Source: Ipomoea triloba (taxonomy: Eukaryota; Streptophyta; Magnoliopsida; Solanales; Convolvulaceae). From it: a DNA stretch of 64,000 bases. Location of the stretch: assembly GCF_003576645.1 (NCBI RefSeq), contig NC_044925.1, positions 8,319,657-8,383,656 on the forward strand. The letters run 5' to 3'. Shown one piece after another: positions 10,102-22,022 of this stretch. A program made the position numbers and the translations under genes. The notes under the pieces were generated by a model, which was given only the letters and a program-made list of their open reading frames with translations, was not told where the DNA came from and did no database searches. Position 1 is the stretch's first letter. Each line of letters begins with the position of its first letter.

Positions 10102-10954
10102 AGGAATAATTCCGTTGGAGGGAAAATTATTCCGTTTGAAATTTGTCTCCCATGCTGTGTATGGGACTTGCATCTTTTCAGCGTTTTTCATGGAGTGGTG
10201 GTCTTGTAACTTGAGCCTTTTGTTTGGTAGTGGATATTCCATAATCCACTTTCTTGAGTCCATGCTCCACTTGCTACTTTTGGTAAAAGTTACTCTTTTT
10301 AAATTCCCATTGATCCTCGTTCTAGGGAATAAGACCAACTTTGGATTAGTGCACCTTCTTTCCGTTTGTTGTGGAATTCTGATGTGGCATCCACTTCTGG
10401 CACCTCCTTAATATTTTATCTCCATGATATTCTTCTTCTCCAAACATTATTCATGCTTCCTGACTGTCATTTAACCTTTCGGAGAAGTGTCAGTTTATCG
10501 AGACCAAAGATGATGTCTTGAACTGGATTGTTGTATCGAGAGGTCCTACCTCTCGAACTCTGCTCATGTCTCGAACTGGATTGTTGTATCGAGAAGTCCC
10601 ACCTCTCGAATTCTGCTTATGTCTCGAACTGGATTGTTGTATCGAGAGGTACTACCTCTCGAACTCTGCTTATGTCTCGAGACTTAGTTGATGTCTCGCA
10701 GACCCTTATTCCTCCAGTGTCGTCTCGTGCCTTCTACTGATCTATCTATGAGAAATACAACACGAGTCTTCTAAGATGTTCATACAAGTTTACCTCAAGC
10801 TTAAATATTTTCCGAGTTGAGCTCAAGTTACCCGGTTGTATTTTCGCTCTTAGTTTACTTGTCGAACTTACACTGATTCCTATCTTTTGAGACTTTAGGG
10901 GATTCTAAAATACATTTTGGTATCATCAAAACCTAATACATTATGTTCCTAACA
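10102..10954 (-). repeat. copia LTR fragment, second copy
   Basis: Matches 4721-5447 at offset 5507 and adds 126 bases (10102-10227) absent from the first copy because of the N gap. Ends in CCTAACA at 10954, next to the Athila-like LTR. No copia interior lies to its left, which supports an assembly join. Confidence 0.88.
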
Positions 10955-12018
10955 CAAACTTCACCATGCACGCTCATACGCGTGGTGACACGCGTGGTTG
11001 TGTACTAGAATGCTCCCACGCACGCTCACACGCGTGGTGACGCGCGTGGACGCGACACATCGCGGAAATAATTAGGGCGAGATTTCAGAGACTATATATA
11101 TGCCCTTTATAGGTTTTTCAGGGGAGCCCCAATTTCCTTTAGATCAGTTTTCTTAGGGTTTTCTCCCCTCTTGGAGGAAATCCTTTTTCTTTCTTTAGAG
11201 TAGATTAGATAGATAGATTTTCCATAGATTGAAGAAGCAAGATGAAGGATGAAAGGAAGACAGAGTAGATCCATAGATCTCTAGGTATATTGCTAAAACT
11301 TTTGTTCTTTAAAGATTGCAACTTTAATCTATTATTTTGGTTATTTTTGCTTTGTTGATATTTAATTTGATAATGCTTGAGTAGTGTAGTTAGGGGTGTG
11401 TGTGCCCATGATAATCCTTAGATTGATGCTTAAATGTTGTCTATGCTTATGAGAATTGTGGTAGTAAGATTGAAGTTTGTGTGGATGATGTTGTTCAAAC
11501 TTTGCTTTTATTTCGGCCGGAATAGTTAGTGAACCGAGTGGAAGTGAGAGAGTGCGCAATAGCGGCCTCTTACGAGCCCAACTCACCCACATCTCAGCCC
11601 TTAGTCCGAAAGGATGAGGTCCGAGAGGAGTGGTAGGCAAGGTGTTTGATAAAATGCCTCAACCGAATGAGGATTGAGAGTCTGAGTGTGACGCCACTCG
11701 GTATAAATACCGTGACTCCCTAGTTCAATCCTGAAACCCATTTCCAAGCTAGTTACGATAATCAATCATTTGGCTTAGCATCGGCATGCATCCCCTTCTT
11801 TTCCCTTCTGTATTTTCTATTTCAATCTTACTTTCAAAACCATTCACACGACCATCCATGAACAAAACATCTCCCAACGATTCTTGTAACTCTTACCTCT
11901 TAACCTCCTAAATGCCAACAAAAATTCGCTCCAATTTGTCATACTTGAGAGACACGACACTCGGGGAATTTTCCTTGTTTTACCACCTTTATTCACCTCA
12001 CCAAATACCACAACATCA
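10955..12018 (+). repeat. Athila-like 5' LTR, truncated (block B)
   Basis: Same as 5448-6553 but lacking the extra 42-base unit. TATA box at 11093-11101. About 290 bases of its start, present in the 3' LTR, are missing because the copia element sits there. Confidence 0.88.
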
Positions 12019-12021
12019 AAA

Positions 12022-12039
12022 TGGCGCCGTTGCCGGGGA
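12022..12039 (+). other. primer-binding site, tRNA-Asp type (block B)
   Basis: Same 18-base match as at 6557. Confidence 0.88.
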
Positions 12040-12261
12040 TGGCAAACGGTTTTGAATTGTGTTGACATTTTTGAAGTTGATTGTTAAGAGTTCTTGAATT
12101 GCTTTCTTTTTATTTGTTTTATTTTCTTATTTTTGTTACTTGATTGAAGAAGTGAGTTTATTTGCATATTTTATTGCTCACTTGCAACTACTTTTAGTTG
12201 CAAAGATTTGTTGTTGGCTAAGCTTTGTGCAGGAAATTTTTGTTGAAAATCACTTGAAAGC

Positions 12262-13592
12262 TTGCCAATGAGTGCTCAAATGAATCCCCATGGTTACCCA
12301 TACCATAGAAGACCATATACAACAAATATTCCACCCCAAACTTATGAACCTTACCCATATTATTATCCAAATCCTTATTTGTACCCACCACCACCATATT
12401 CACACCCGAACACTTACTTTGATCACAACCAACAATCATATCATATGCTTCCTCATCTATGCTTACCCATGAAAGAATTGAGAAACCTACATACCAAAAT
12501 GGAGAGGAATCCATTAGTTCTATAGCTGAGAGTATTAACAACCGACTTATTCAAGTCATGAAGGAGATTGATCCTAGTTGTGAACCGGCATTACAGGCCA
12601 CAATTCCTTCAATTGTTAAACCTCCATTTCATTATAGCCCTCCATCAAATTATAATCCTGAGAGAAATTGGTATTCTCATTCTTATACGGATCCTAGCTA
12701 TTCACCCCCACCACAACAACATGATGGATATTTCCATGAAACACCACCTTTCGCTCAAAATTTCACTCAACCTATACCATCTTATGAGTACCTTCCACCG
12801 GTCAATGATGAAATCCAAATCTTGAAAGAAAAGGTAGATATATTCATACAAATGGCCAGGGAGGATACTATCAACTTGAGGAACGAAATCAGAATAGAAA
12901 TGAAGAAGAATCTTGTCGCTCTTCGTGAGGAAGGACTTCCATTGGACGAAATTGAGACTAAAATGCTATCGATGTCGGAAGAACTCATGAAGAGAATGCT
13001 ACCAATGGTTGACAACCCCGTCACAAATGACCACCCAACAATGGAGACTAACCAGCGAGAGAGTGACAAGATGGAAAAGACGATTAACGATGAAGAGGTG
13101 AGTGTAGAAGAATACGCAAAACTTGAGACCCCAGTACTTCAAGAAGTTTCGACTTTCGAGTTGAACATACCACAATAGGAAGAGATTGAGAGTGAGGACG
13201 AGGATCACATTGAAATAGTGTGGGAAGACGAAAAACCCATACAAGGTAAGACTCTTACTCCAACTCTTATCGAAAGTTCTTATAACGTTTGTAAGGATGA
13301 TTCCTTTATAATTCATGATAATTTTGATGAATGTGATAAAGTTCATTTTTGCTCATGGGAGTGTGATTCTTTGCAATTTTGTGATGATAACTTGGGGAGT
13401 GAGGATGATATCAAATCATTTTATTCTTGTGAAAGCGAGCTTTCTGAGTATGATGATTCTACATGGGAGAATGAGGAGTTGCTAGGGATCGTAGAAGAAA
13501 AGAAGGATCAAAGAGAAAGAGTTGTCACCCTTGACAATCCGGTAGAAGTTGTGTCGGGAGAAATTGCTGTAGATAGGATAGACGGTGGATAG
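12262..13592 (+). pseudogene. Pro/Tyr-rich then acidic ORF of Athila-like element (block B)
   Basis: Identical to the ORF at 6797-8127, with the same frameshift near 12460 and the same TAG at 13176-13178. The N-terminal part is Pro/Tyr/His-rich, the middle Pro-rich then helical, the C-terminal part acidic with scattered Cys. Function unknown. Sharing both defects with block A is expected if the two are one locus. Confidence 0.6.
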
Positions 13593-13880
13593 TGTGTATA
13601 TTGGGGAGTCTTTAAGGAAAAGGTTTCAGGGGTAAGAACCTTTAAGGAGAAAGAAGAAGAGGGGCATATTATCTTTGAACACCTTGAAATAATACCCCGA
13701 GCTTACTTATCGTTGAATTTTATTTTCCTCTCCTTAGTTTCCAAATTCAAGGATGTTTCCCATCTTCGGGCATACCTTGAATCTAAAGTTCACGGAACGC
13801 TTGGTAAGGTCCCAAAATCTGTGTGCTTCGAAGGATAGAGCACACCATGTCTGGACAGGAGACGTTAAACCATGGCGCAC

Positions 13881-13897
13881 TTGGGAGGCAATCCCAA
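13881..13897 (+). other. stem-loop after the ORF (block B)
   Basis: Same perfect 6-bp stem and GGCAA loop as at 8416. Confidence 0.8.
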
Positions 13898-15918
13898 CGT
13901 TATCCTTAGATGTTAGAACTTTATCTCTTGTTTACTTTTTCTTTTCCTTCGTTATTAGCAATTTTCTTTTTAGAATAGCCTTGTTTGAGCTAACATTGCA
14001 GGTGATTTTGGTGCTAAGCCATGACAAATTGAGCTAAACCGGATCAAAAGTGGAAGGCAAAAGTCGGGAGACGAAGAAAGTGATCAGCACTATTGTCCAC
14101 GTTGCCCACACGCGTGGTGACAGGCATGGAATCTTTCCAGTGCTGATCCACGTGGACCTACACGCGTGTAAGTCCGCGTAGACAGGTCCTGACCAGTTTT
14201 CGTGCATTATTTTCTTTTCATCCAATTTTTATGAGTCTCCTAGGTTTGGCCATGCCAAAATCATCTCCTATCTTGATTTACATATCTTTCTTATTGCTTT
14301 TGTTTTAATTACTTACCTTGTTTTAGGATTTATACTTTAATACTTTCATTAGGAATAAAAGAACTTCCGTCAGGCCATTGCACGTCAATTGGTTGTCTTC
14401 TTGCGCTAAAATTGTTTCATGTAGCTTGGAAAACGAAGGCAAAAGAGATGTTAGAAGCTTAAAGTGTGGAAATGAAGGGATACTTACTTGGTTGTAAACC
14501 TCTTATCCTGTTTACCTTTTCATGCCTCGTTTTTCAATTCTAAAGTGTGAAAATTGAATTGTTATACGTGTTCCTTGCATACTTGATAAGCACATGCTAT
14601 TTTGCACCCATAAAATGCTATATTGTTGATACCCCACACCCCCGGAAACACTTCTAAAGTGTAGAAAGGGTTTGATTGATTTTGAATGACCGTGCTCCTT
14701 TGTTCCACTTGATCCTCAAGGAAACATCGAGGACGATGTTTGTTTTAAAGTGTGGAAAGGATGCACCTTGTGCTTAAATTGTCTTGTTTGCTTGATTGAT
14801 TTATCGGTCTTGTCTTATGGGTGTGTTTGATATCTGGAGAGTGTGTCATTGTTCACGTTATCTAGGGAGAATGTTAATCATATACCAAAAATAAAAATTT
14901 TCTCTTTGAATATCCATGGGAAGTACCCCTTCTTTACCAAGCAATTGCTTAGACCAAATGAGCTTTAAATTCTTGTATGCTTGCATGATATTCACCTCTT
15001 ATTTTGCTTAGGCCTGAGTCAATGATCTCTCGAAGTGGGAGTGTGCACCCCTTAATTTTAGAAAGATAAGTGAAAGCGAAGCCCGGAATCGAACTAATCT
15101 TGGTAGGGCATGGGCAAAAGGTGAGCCTTTGGTGAGAAATGTGAGTAAATCCCGATTCCCAAGTAAAAGGCATGAGTGGTTGAAATGGTGAAAGTTTGAA
15201 AAAAAGGCTTAAGAAAAATGTTTGGCCACTCCTAGAGATAAGATTCGAGGATAGCCATCTTGCTAGGATATGGGGCAACCATTGCACCGTCTTCAAACAA
15301 GCTTGGAGATCCACGTGAAGTCGGTTGTCCCAAAGAGATTCTAGGAGATGAGAAAATTGAGAGGAGGTGATCCGCCCCGCTTGGATTCGGGCACCCATTG
15401 CATTGACCTTCGAAAAAGCATGGAGATCCATGTGAAGTCGGGTCGCCCGAGAATGAGATCTGAGGGGGTTGAGAAGAAAGAGAGATCGCCCAAGCCATGG
15501 CGATGAGTGGTCCATGTCCCTACCCTCACTTATTTTACGCGTTGGGCTTTGGCGTTTAGTTGAAAAGTATTGGTTGAGGTGTGCACATCGTTCCCACTAG
15601 GGGGCTCGGCTTAAAAGGCCTTTGTAAAATCTAAGGTGAATCAAACTTGGATTGCATGCTTGGTTGTATGAAGGGTGTGTGTTGTATTGTCCAAACGAGA
15701 CCATAGGGGTTTTGCTTCGTTTGTATATTCTTAGAGTATATGGCATGCGGTTACCATTTTGTGTAGATAATGTGGGGGATTTCACCCACTCCGTTGGCTA
15801 CACCCTAGAGTTAATAGACCGGTTAATTGATTGAGTAAACAACTACCTTTGGCACTTAAATGATTAGCGTTTAGTTGTGAATTTCTTGAGGACAAGCAAA
15901 GTTAAAGTGTGGAAACTT

Positions 15919-17267
15919 TGATAAGAGCCAAAAGTAGCCGTGTTTTAGTGGTCATTTAGGTGTGAAATATGCTATGTTAGATGTCAATTAGGCCTAAAAA
16001 CATACTAAGATAGGATAATTTCATTGCATATAGGTCTAAGGACTAATCATGTGTGTTTCAATATAATTTGCACAAATCTTAAATTTCGAAGGGCATTCCG
16101 GCGACACTTTAGTAAAACGGACGTAACCAGAGCTAAGAATGTCCGAATGAGGCGAGGCAGGTGGCTATGGAACCGTATCGTCGAGAGCTACAACATAGAA
16201 GAAGACAACAGAAGCAAACTTCACCATGCACGCTCACCCGCGTGGTTGCGTACTGGAATGCTCCCACGCACGCTCACACGCGTGGTGACGCGCGTGGACG
16301 CGACACAGCGCGGAAATAATTAGGGCGAGATTTTAGAGACTATATAAATGCCCTTTATAGGTTTTTCAGGGGATCCTCAATTTCCTTTAGATTAGTTTTC
16401 TTAGGGTTTTCTCCCCTCTTGGGGGAAATCCTTTTTCTTTTCTTTAGAGTAGATTAGATAGATAGATTTTCCATAGACTGAAGAAGCAAGATGAAAGATG
16501 AAAGAAAGACGGAGTAGATCCATAGATCTCTAGGTATATAGCTAAAACTTTTGTTCTTTAAAGATTGCAACTTTAATCTATTATTTTGGTTATTTTTGCT
16601 TTGTTGATCTTTAATTTGATAATGCTTGAGTAGTGTAGTTAGGGGTGTGTGTGCCCATGATAATCCTTAGATTGATGCTTAAATGTTGTCTATGCTTATG
16701 AGAATTGTGGTAGTAAGATTGAAGTTCGTGTGGATGATGTTGTTCAAACTTTGCTTCTATTTCAGCCGGAATAGTTAGTGAACCGAGTAGAAGTGAGAGA
16801 GTGCGCAATAGCGGCCTCTTACGAGCCCAACTCACCCATATCCCAGCCCTTAGTCCGAAAGGATGAGGTCCGAGAGGAGTGGTAGGCAAGGTATTCGATA
16901 AAATGCCTCAATCGAATGAGGATTTAGAGTCTGAGTGTGACGCCACTCGGTATAAATACCGTGACTCCCTAGTTCAATCCCGAAACTCATTTCCAAGCTA
17001 GTTACGATAATCAATCATTTGGTTTAGCATCGGCATGCATCCACTTCTTTTCCCTTTTGTATTTTCTATTTCAATCTTACCTTCAAAACCATTCACACAA
17101 CCATCCATGAACAAAACATCTCCCAACGATTCTTGTAACTCTTACCTCTTAACCTCCTAAATGCCAACACAAATTCGCTCCAATTTGTTATCCTTGAGAG
17201 ACACGACACTCGGGGAATTTTCCTCGTTTTACCACCTTCATTCACCTCACCAAATACCACAACATCA
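15919..17267 (+). repeat. Athila-like 3' LTR, complete
   Basis: 1349 bp, opening TGATAAGAGCC and closing AACATCA, with TGAT/ATCA ends. A polypurine tract (GTTAAAGTGTGGAAAC) directly precedes it. Promoter region: CACGCGTG dyads at about 16220-16310 and TATATAAAT at 16341-16349. It differs from the 5' LTR by scattered substitutions, so the element is not brand new. Confidence 0.9.
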
Positions 17268-17289
17268 CCATTCTTGGCAACAATCCTTT

Positions 17290-18240
17290 GGGTTCTATCT
17301 GAAGAGCTGGCTGGGCTTATGGAAAGCAAAACAATAAAGCAATCCATAGTTACCCTCATCCCTCGAACATTAATTTATTGAAGCTTGCGACATTTATTTA
17401 CAAAAGCTATGAGTCCATTCTCAGTTACATAGCGACAACCACATAGACCAATAGTCTGCAAATTTAAACATGTGAAAAAAACGGGATCACTTTCTATGAA
17501 AGGGAAAGATTTTGTTAACCAACAACCTTGAGTTTGATCATAAGGTTAGTGAAGAGAGTGCAACACAAATTGGTGGAATAGGGCATTTAAGCCATGCCCA
17601 TTACCAAATTTTTCCAATTAAGTTAACTTTAAGAAATGAATGATATTGGGAATTCACATTCAAGTGCGGGCAGCTGTCTGCAATGGCGAACAAGGATGTA
17701 TCTGTTATAAATGTACAGCCAATATTCAGATGTTATAGAGAGCGAGCTCCCGAGATCTGTTGAAGGAAACACAGACGAGTATAACCAGGCAGAATATACT
17801 TTGAAGCTTAAGAATGCAACTAGTTGAAATGAGTAGATTATTCTAGAAGACCTCAGCTCAGAAGTAACGCATAACAACAAAGCAGAACCAAAAGATACAG
17901 CCATCCTATTCCTGTTATAACAAGTTTTCATTTTTCAAGACATATTTACCTAGTCGAACAGCTAAAATCAAAGAGATCTTATTAGTATTAGGAATTTATG
18001 CATCCTTGAGACAATAGAGGTCTGTCATTCAAGGAACTGCATTTTGCAGTCATCATAGTTTTCTTCATGGGGTATTCATCTAAGACAAGAACTTACCAGT
18101 TGAACAACACTTGTGTCTGTGATCCCTGTCGACCCCCAGAGACACCGACGACGGATTGCTAATACATTTCAATATTTTGCCATAGACAATTGATATAGCC
18201 CATGATTTGTTATCTGCTAACCCCAACAACTCCTTGAACT
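17290..18240 (-). pseudogene. F-box/LRR protein gene fragment, broken
   Basis: Three exon-like pieces read on the minus strand in gene order. 18105-18235 encodes ITNHGLYQLSMAKY, a stop, then LWGSTGITDTSVVQLV with a GTAAGT donor. 17640-17765 encodes LNIGCTFITDTSLFAIADSC after a stop in ARSL. 17290-17456, after a TTTGCAG acceptor, encodes TIGLCGCRYVTENGLIAFVN, then KCRKLQ and a stop. These are leucine-rich repeats of the kind found in plant F-box/LRR proteins, which select targets for ubiquitin ligases. The F-box end was not found. At least three in-frame stops, one possibly CAA to TAA, show it is dead. It abuts the Athila-like LTR on its 3' side. Confidence 0.65.
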
Positions 18241-18779
18241 GAAAGAAAATAAACAAATCAAAACACTACAAAACAACAAAATTTCTTATCACTCCACAAT
18301 CTTCAACCACCCTTAGCCAATTCTAGCAAATGTGCAAAGAGTCCAATAAGTAATAATACAGTTTAGAACAACATATATGCTAATCAAGGTTCATATATTT
18401 AAAGGGCAACCCCAGCCAAGAACCTATGATGGGGTTTCCCTGGTCTTGTCAAGGTTCATATTTTTAATAGATGGTCGCCATAACACCGTATGCATTACCT
18501 TCGTTTTCTTCCCTTCCTTCTCCTTCCCTTGTCGGCGAAACAGCACAGATGGCGACGGCGATGAAGCGACGAAATCAATGGGTGGCGTGGTCGTGGATGG
18601 TGGCGAGAAATTGTAGCAGTTCACAAAAGATAGATGAAGAGTGAAGACACCATAGCGGGTGGCTGCGCTGCATGAAAAAAATGAGAAAGAAAAGAAAAAT
18701 AAAAAGAAAGAAACATGAGGAAATCACGTGAAAATGAAGAAGAAAACCATAAAATGAAAAGACTCATTTACCCCCATAT
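18241..18779. other. no recognised gene
   Basis: AT-rich sequence, then a more GC-rich patch (18500-18620) with open frames of about 66-79 codons on both strands. These show no family I know. It could be the former 5' end of the F-box/LRR gene. Confidence 0.5.
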
Positions 18780-18923
18780 TTAACACTCCACTAACTGGCC
18801 ACAAACGGAAGGACTAATGCCGGAACAAATTCAATAGTCAAGTGCCTTTTTCGTCCAAATTAAAAGACGGGGACCAATTTTGGAAAATCAACATAGTCGA
18901 GGGACCATTGCTGGAATTAACTC
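18780..18923. mobile_element. unpaired Mutator-like MITE terminus
   Basis: Read in reverse complement it opens GAGTTAATTCCAGCAATGG and continues with TCGACTAT and CCAAAATTGGTCCC. That closely resembles the terminal inverted repeat of the complete element at 47422-48113. No partner end was found between 17268 and 18780. Confidence 0.6.
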
Positions 18924-19533
18924 TTTTTATATGGCATACATAGTTTTTTGTTTAAATTTTTGTCATTTCACAATTTAATAAAGAGAATAACATGTAATTT
19001 TATTATATAATTAAAAGATTTTTGAAGAAAGGAGAAAGTTTGCATACAAAGGCAAGAATTTAATTTTTTTTTTGAAAGGGAGACAATAGACTTAAATAAC
19101 GAAAGCACGTGATGTTATCTCTCTTTGTTAAAACTAGAGTGATAAAAATGTAAATTTATGACTAATTTTGATAAACAAACAAAAGTCAATAGTGTAATGC
19201 CCCAATATTAAAAAAGTATGACTACAGTAGTATTGAACTACACATCTACAACACTTGTAGTATTGCGGAAAAGCCAAACCTTTCCACGACATTTGCAAAA
19301 GTGTCACAGAAAGCAATGAATCCACAACACTTTCTACAGTAAAAGTGTCACGAATTCTTTTTTTTTTTTTTAATTAAGGGTATCCGTGACATACACTTTC
19401 TTCAATTCCATGAAAGTGTCGCGAATACTTCTATTTTGTTTTTACAATCTCCGACACTTTCTTAGATATATTGTTGCTGATAGTTTTTTTTTATAAATAT
19501 ATTATTTAATTTTAAAACATCCTAATTACTTTT
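18924..19533. other. non-coding; dispersed AAGTGTCGCGAAT-like motifs
   Basis: Between about 19250 and 19470 the motifs AAAAGTGTCAC, AAAGTGTCGCG and CGACACTTTC recur in both orientations. Such mixed-orientation short repeats are typical near the ends of CACTA or Mutator elements, but no terminus was identified. Confidence 0.4.
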
Positions 19534-22006
19534 TGTAACCCCTCAGCTATTCCGATAAGTTTAGGGTTCGGAAAATATTTTTTTTAGGCTATGACATTTA
19601 TGAGATGATCTCTCGGTACTTCAGAAGGATTTTTACAAGTAAGACTAGTTATTAATAAGCTGCGATCTATGTACCGGACATGAACCGTAAAATTTTTAAG
19701 GATGTTTATACTGTTCGAATTTCCCTAGGAAATGGATTATTAAGCATGATACGATTAAGCATGAATTTTCTTTTTAGTTCAAAGTGAGAATTAAATGGAC
19801 TGTAAGAGTGAATTTGTTACGGACCTTCGTACCACTGTATTCTGCGAGATACCGGAAAATTGTCCGATTTTAGTGGTTAATGACGGGATTATTTTTAGAA
19901 TAATTTTGGTATTAAAATTTTCCCGAATTAAGTTATGTTCCTCCGAACTTTTATCTGATTTAATCCCTAACTGGCAAGGGAGTCTTACTCTACAAGACAC
20001 ACCATGGGGTTGTGACAAGTGTCACAATTATTTACCACATGGTAAATAATTAACTAAAATATCAAGGATGAGTATGGGATAAGCCATGCTAGTTAGCTTA
20101 AGCTCCAAGCCTTCCCCATCCCTCCCCATTTTCAAAAATTAAGAGAAGGAAAAAGAGAGAAGGAAAATATCATCTTCTTCTTTGAGATCCAAGAACTCCA
20201 TAGCCATTTTCCTACGCAAGTGCTTCCATAATAAGGTAAAACTTTTGTTTTATTCGGTAAAAATGAATGGAACCCTTTCTAGAACTTAAGTTAAACTAAG
20301 GATTCATGAAAATGTTGTTATTATGGTGATTATTATTTAGGATCTTCGGTGGAAAATTGAAGAAAGGGATCACCATCTTTTCTACGGTGTAAAAACTACT
20401 TGGGAGGTAAGGAATCCCTTAAGTCGGTTTAGTCACTTGAAAATGGACAATTGCTAGTGAACTATGAGACTAGGAATTTTATGTGAAAATTATGTGTTAA
20501 ACTTGAGGATCTCTTAGTTGATTCAAGAAACTACACTTTGAATTTTTGGTAATTCTTGGGTACATGTTCATAGCTAATATATGCATGTATATGTTGTATT
20601 TATGTCCATTTAGGCTTATACTTGTGAAAATAGTGGAAAATCAAGGCGTTACTACACCGTTTTTGCTTAACGAACCTGGCTAGGCCAGCTAGGAATCATT
20701 TTAACGAACCTTACGTCTAGGGGATCAGTGTTAGACCGGGTGATGACCACTGAACCCGAGTTCGATGATCCAAGTGGTTAGAGAGGGAGTTATGAGAATG
20801 CTCCAAAAGCCTCACGCTTACTAATATGAAACTAAGGAGGTTTTAAAGATGAGAAAAGAGTTACTCTCTAACGACATTGAGAAAGAAATGATTCTATCCA
20901 AAATGTGACGTATTTTAAGCACTGAAATGTGCTGCTGAACTCTCTCTCTCGTTTGAGTTAAAAATGATGGAAATTCCCGGAAATGAAAAGTATTATATGT
21001 TGCTGAACTCTCACATACTACTATGTTATCTATTGTTGATAATCTGGTTGCAGGTAGATTTTCAACTCATGGGTAAACTTTACAGCTTTCTAATTATTAT
21101 ATTTTCGAAACCTTTGTTTACTTTTGAGTGACAATGGATTTCCTTACTTAGCCGTCGTGCTAACTACACTTCGTTGTGTCCTTTATCAGATGCAGTCTAG
21201 TGTGGGCTCGTGCAGCCCCGGGAACTCTGATGACCTGTCAGAGTTCATGTTTCCTATCTTAGACTATGACGATTATGCACAGTACTTATCGAGTGATGAC
21301 CTGTTTGCTCCCGGCTACGCTCCAGACCCTCCAGTTCCGGCTTGTACTCCTGACCCTGTTCCTACTCCTGTTCTCCCAGTGGTACCTGTTTGGTCTCCTG
21401 CCCCCGTTAACCCATTGTGTCCTATGGATGTCATCCAGGCGAGCTATGGGTTTTATCCCATTGAGGTTTTACCGGAGAGTGACCCCCTTGAGTTTGTCGT
21501 TCACTACCCCTATCCGTGGGACCCTAGTCCTCCGGAGTATCATGAGGAGTGGATGATGGTCATCAGCACTTGTAAGTTCTTGGACCATATTACCTGGTTC
21601 GAGGGCGAGTGGCACCTCGTTTGGGGCAGGTATACTGGCCCGGTGTACCGCTCGTTAGATTAGATTGTGTCTCGGGAGAAAAGTCAGGACTGGCCTTTTT
21701 GTGTATATATCTTTTGTAGCCATGGTAGATCTAAGATGGCTAGTAAGGTCACGTTTAGCTCAAACTCTTGTTTAATGGGCTGTAAGAAAACTACGGTACA
21801 TGTTAGTAGCTAGTTTAGCTACTCTTTTGCTGATGCTATATATATATATATATATATAAAGTTATGGTGGTTATGATGTTTTGATACAGTTTCCTTATCT
21901 TTAGCCTGTGCATCTACAGTGAACTCTCTCTAGATTTTATTGGGTTCAGTCTAGGTGTGGCGGTAACTACTCCGGATGTACGGTATAGCCGAGCCGGGGT
22001 GTTACA
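19534..22006 (+). repeat. Tekay-like 5' LTR
   Basis: 2473 bp, opening TGTAACCCCTC and closing GGGGTGTTACA, so its ends are inverted. The primer-binding site starts four bases later. A TA-dinucleotide run lies at about 21836-21858. The LTR carries an open frame (21124-21663). Confidence 0.92.
21124..21663 (+). CDS. open reading frame inside the Tekay LTR, function unknown
   Basis: 179 codons without a stop, from MSDNGFPYLAVV to RYTGPVYRSLD. The middle is proline-rich (PDPPVPACTPDPVPTPVLP, about residues 75-95) and the rest is acidic and aromatic. I recognise no domain. It lies wholly inside the LTR, downstream of its first 1.5 kb. The 3' LTR is truncated before reaching this segment, so it cannot be compared within the window. 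It may be chance, but composition differs from the AT-rich LTR around it, and the second half is noticeably GC-richer. Confidence 0.4.
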   Translation: MSDNGFPYLAVVLTTLRCVLYQMQSSVGSCSPGNSDDLSEFMFPILDYDDYAQYLSSDDLFAPGYAPDPPVPACTPDPVPTPVLPVVPVWSPAPVNPLCPMDVIQASYGFYPIEVLPESDPLEFVVHYPYPWDPSPPEYHEEWMMVISTCKFLDHITWFEGEWHLVWGRYTGPVYRSLD

Positions 22007-22009
22007 AGT

Positions 22010-22022
22010 TGGTATCAGCGCC
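22010..22022 (+). other. primer-binding site of Tekay-like element
   Basis: TGGTATCAGCGCC resembles the initiator Met tRNA complement, with one difference from the common TGGTATCAGAGC form. It begins four bases after the LTR end. Confidence 0.85.

Larger units (their letters stand above)
10228..15564. repeat. block B of the 5.4-kb duplication
   Basis: Same content as block A, but continuing rightward into the rest of the Athila-like element and its 3' LTR. Leftward it extends 126 bases (10102-10227) into copia LTR sequence missing from block A. Block B therefore looks like the more complete contig. Annotations in block B repeat those in block A at +5507 (before 5800) or +5465 (after 5840). 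Confidence 0.93.
10955..17267 (+). mobile_element. Athila-like non-autonomous LTR element, full copy (block B)
   Basis: Structure: 5'-truncated LTR (10955-12018), tRNA-Asp-type primer-binding site (12022), decayed ORF (12262-13592), stem-loop (13881), about 2 kb without genes, polypurine tract (about 15902), complete 3' LTR (15919-17267). The phrase GAGGACAAGCAAAGTTAAAG before the tract is typical of Athila elements in my experience. It has no pol genes, so it would depend on enzymes from another element. The right target-site flank is CCATT; the left is lost to the copia insertion. Confidence 0.85.

Noticed and set aside
9484..10338. Long minus-strand frame, also at 14949-15515
   Set aside because: It crosses the artificial join and the copia LTR in one copy, shows no family motif, and is in non-coding element DNA.
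16024..16323. Open frame of 99 codons in the Athila-like 3' LTR
   Set aside because: It spans the promoter dyads, is absent as an intact frame in the truncated 5' LTR, and has no family resemblance.
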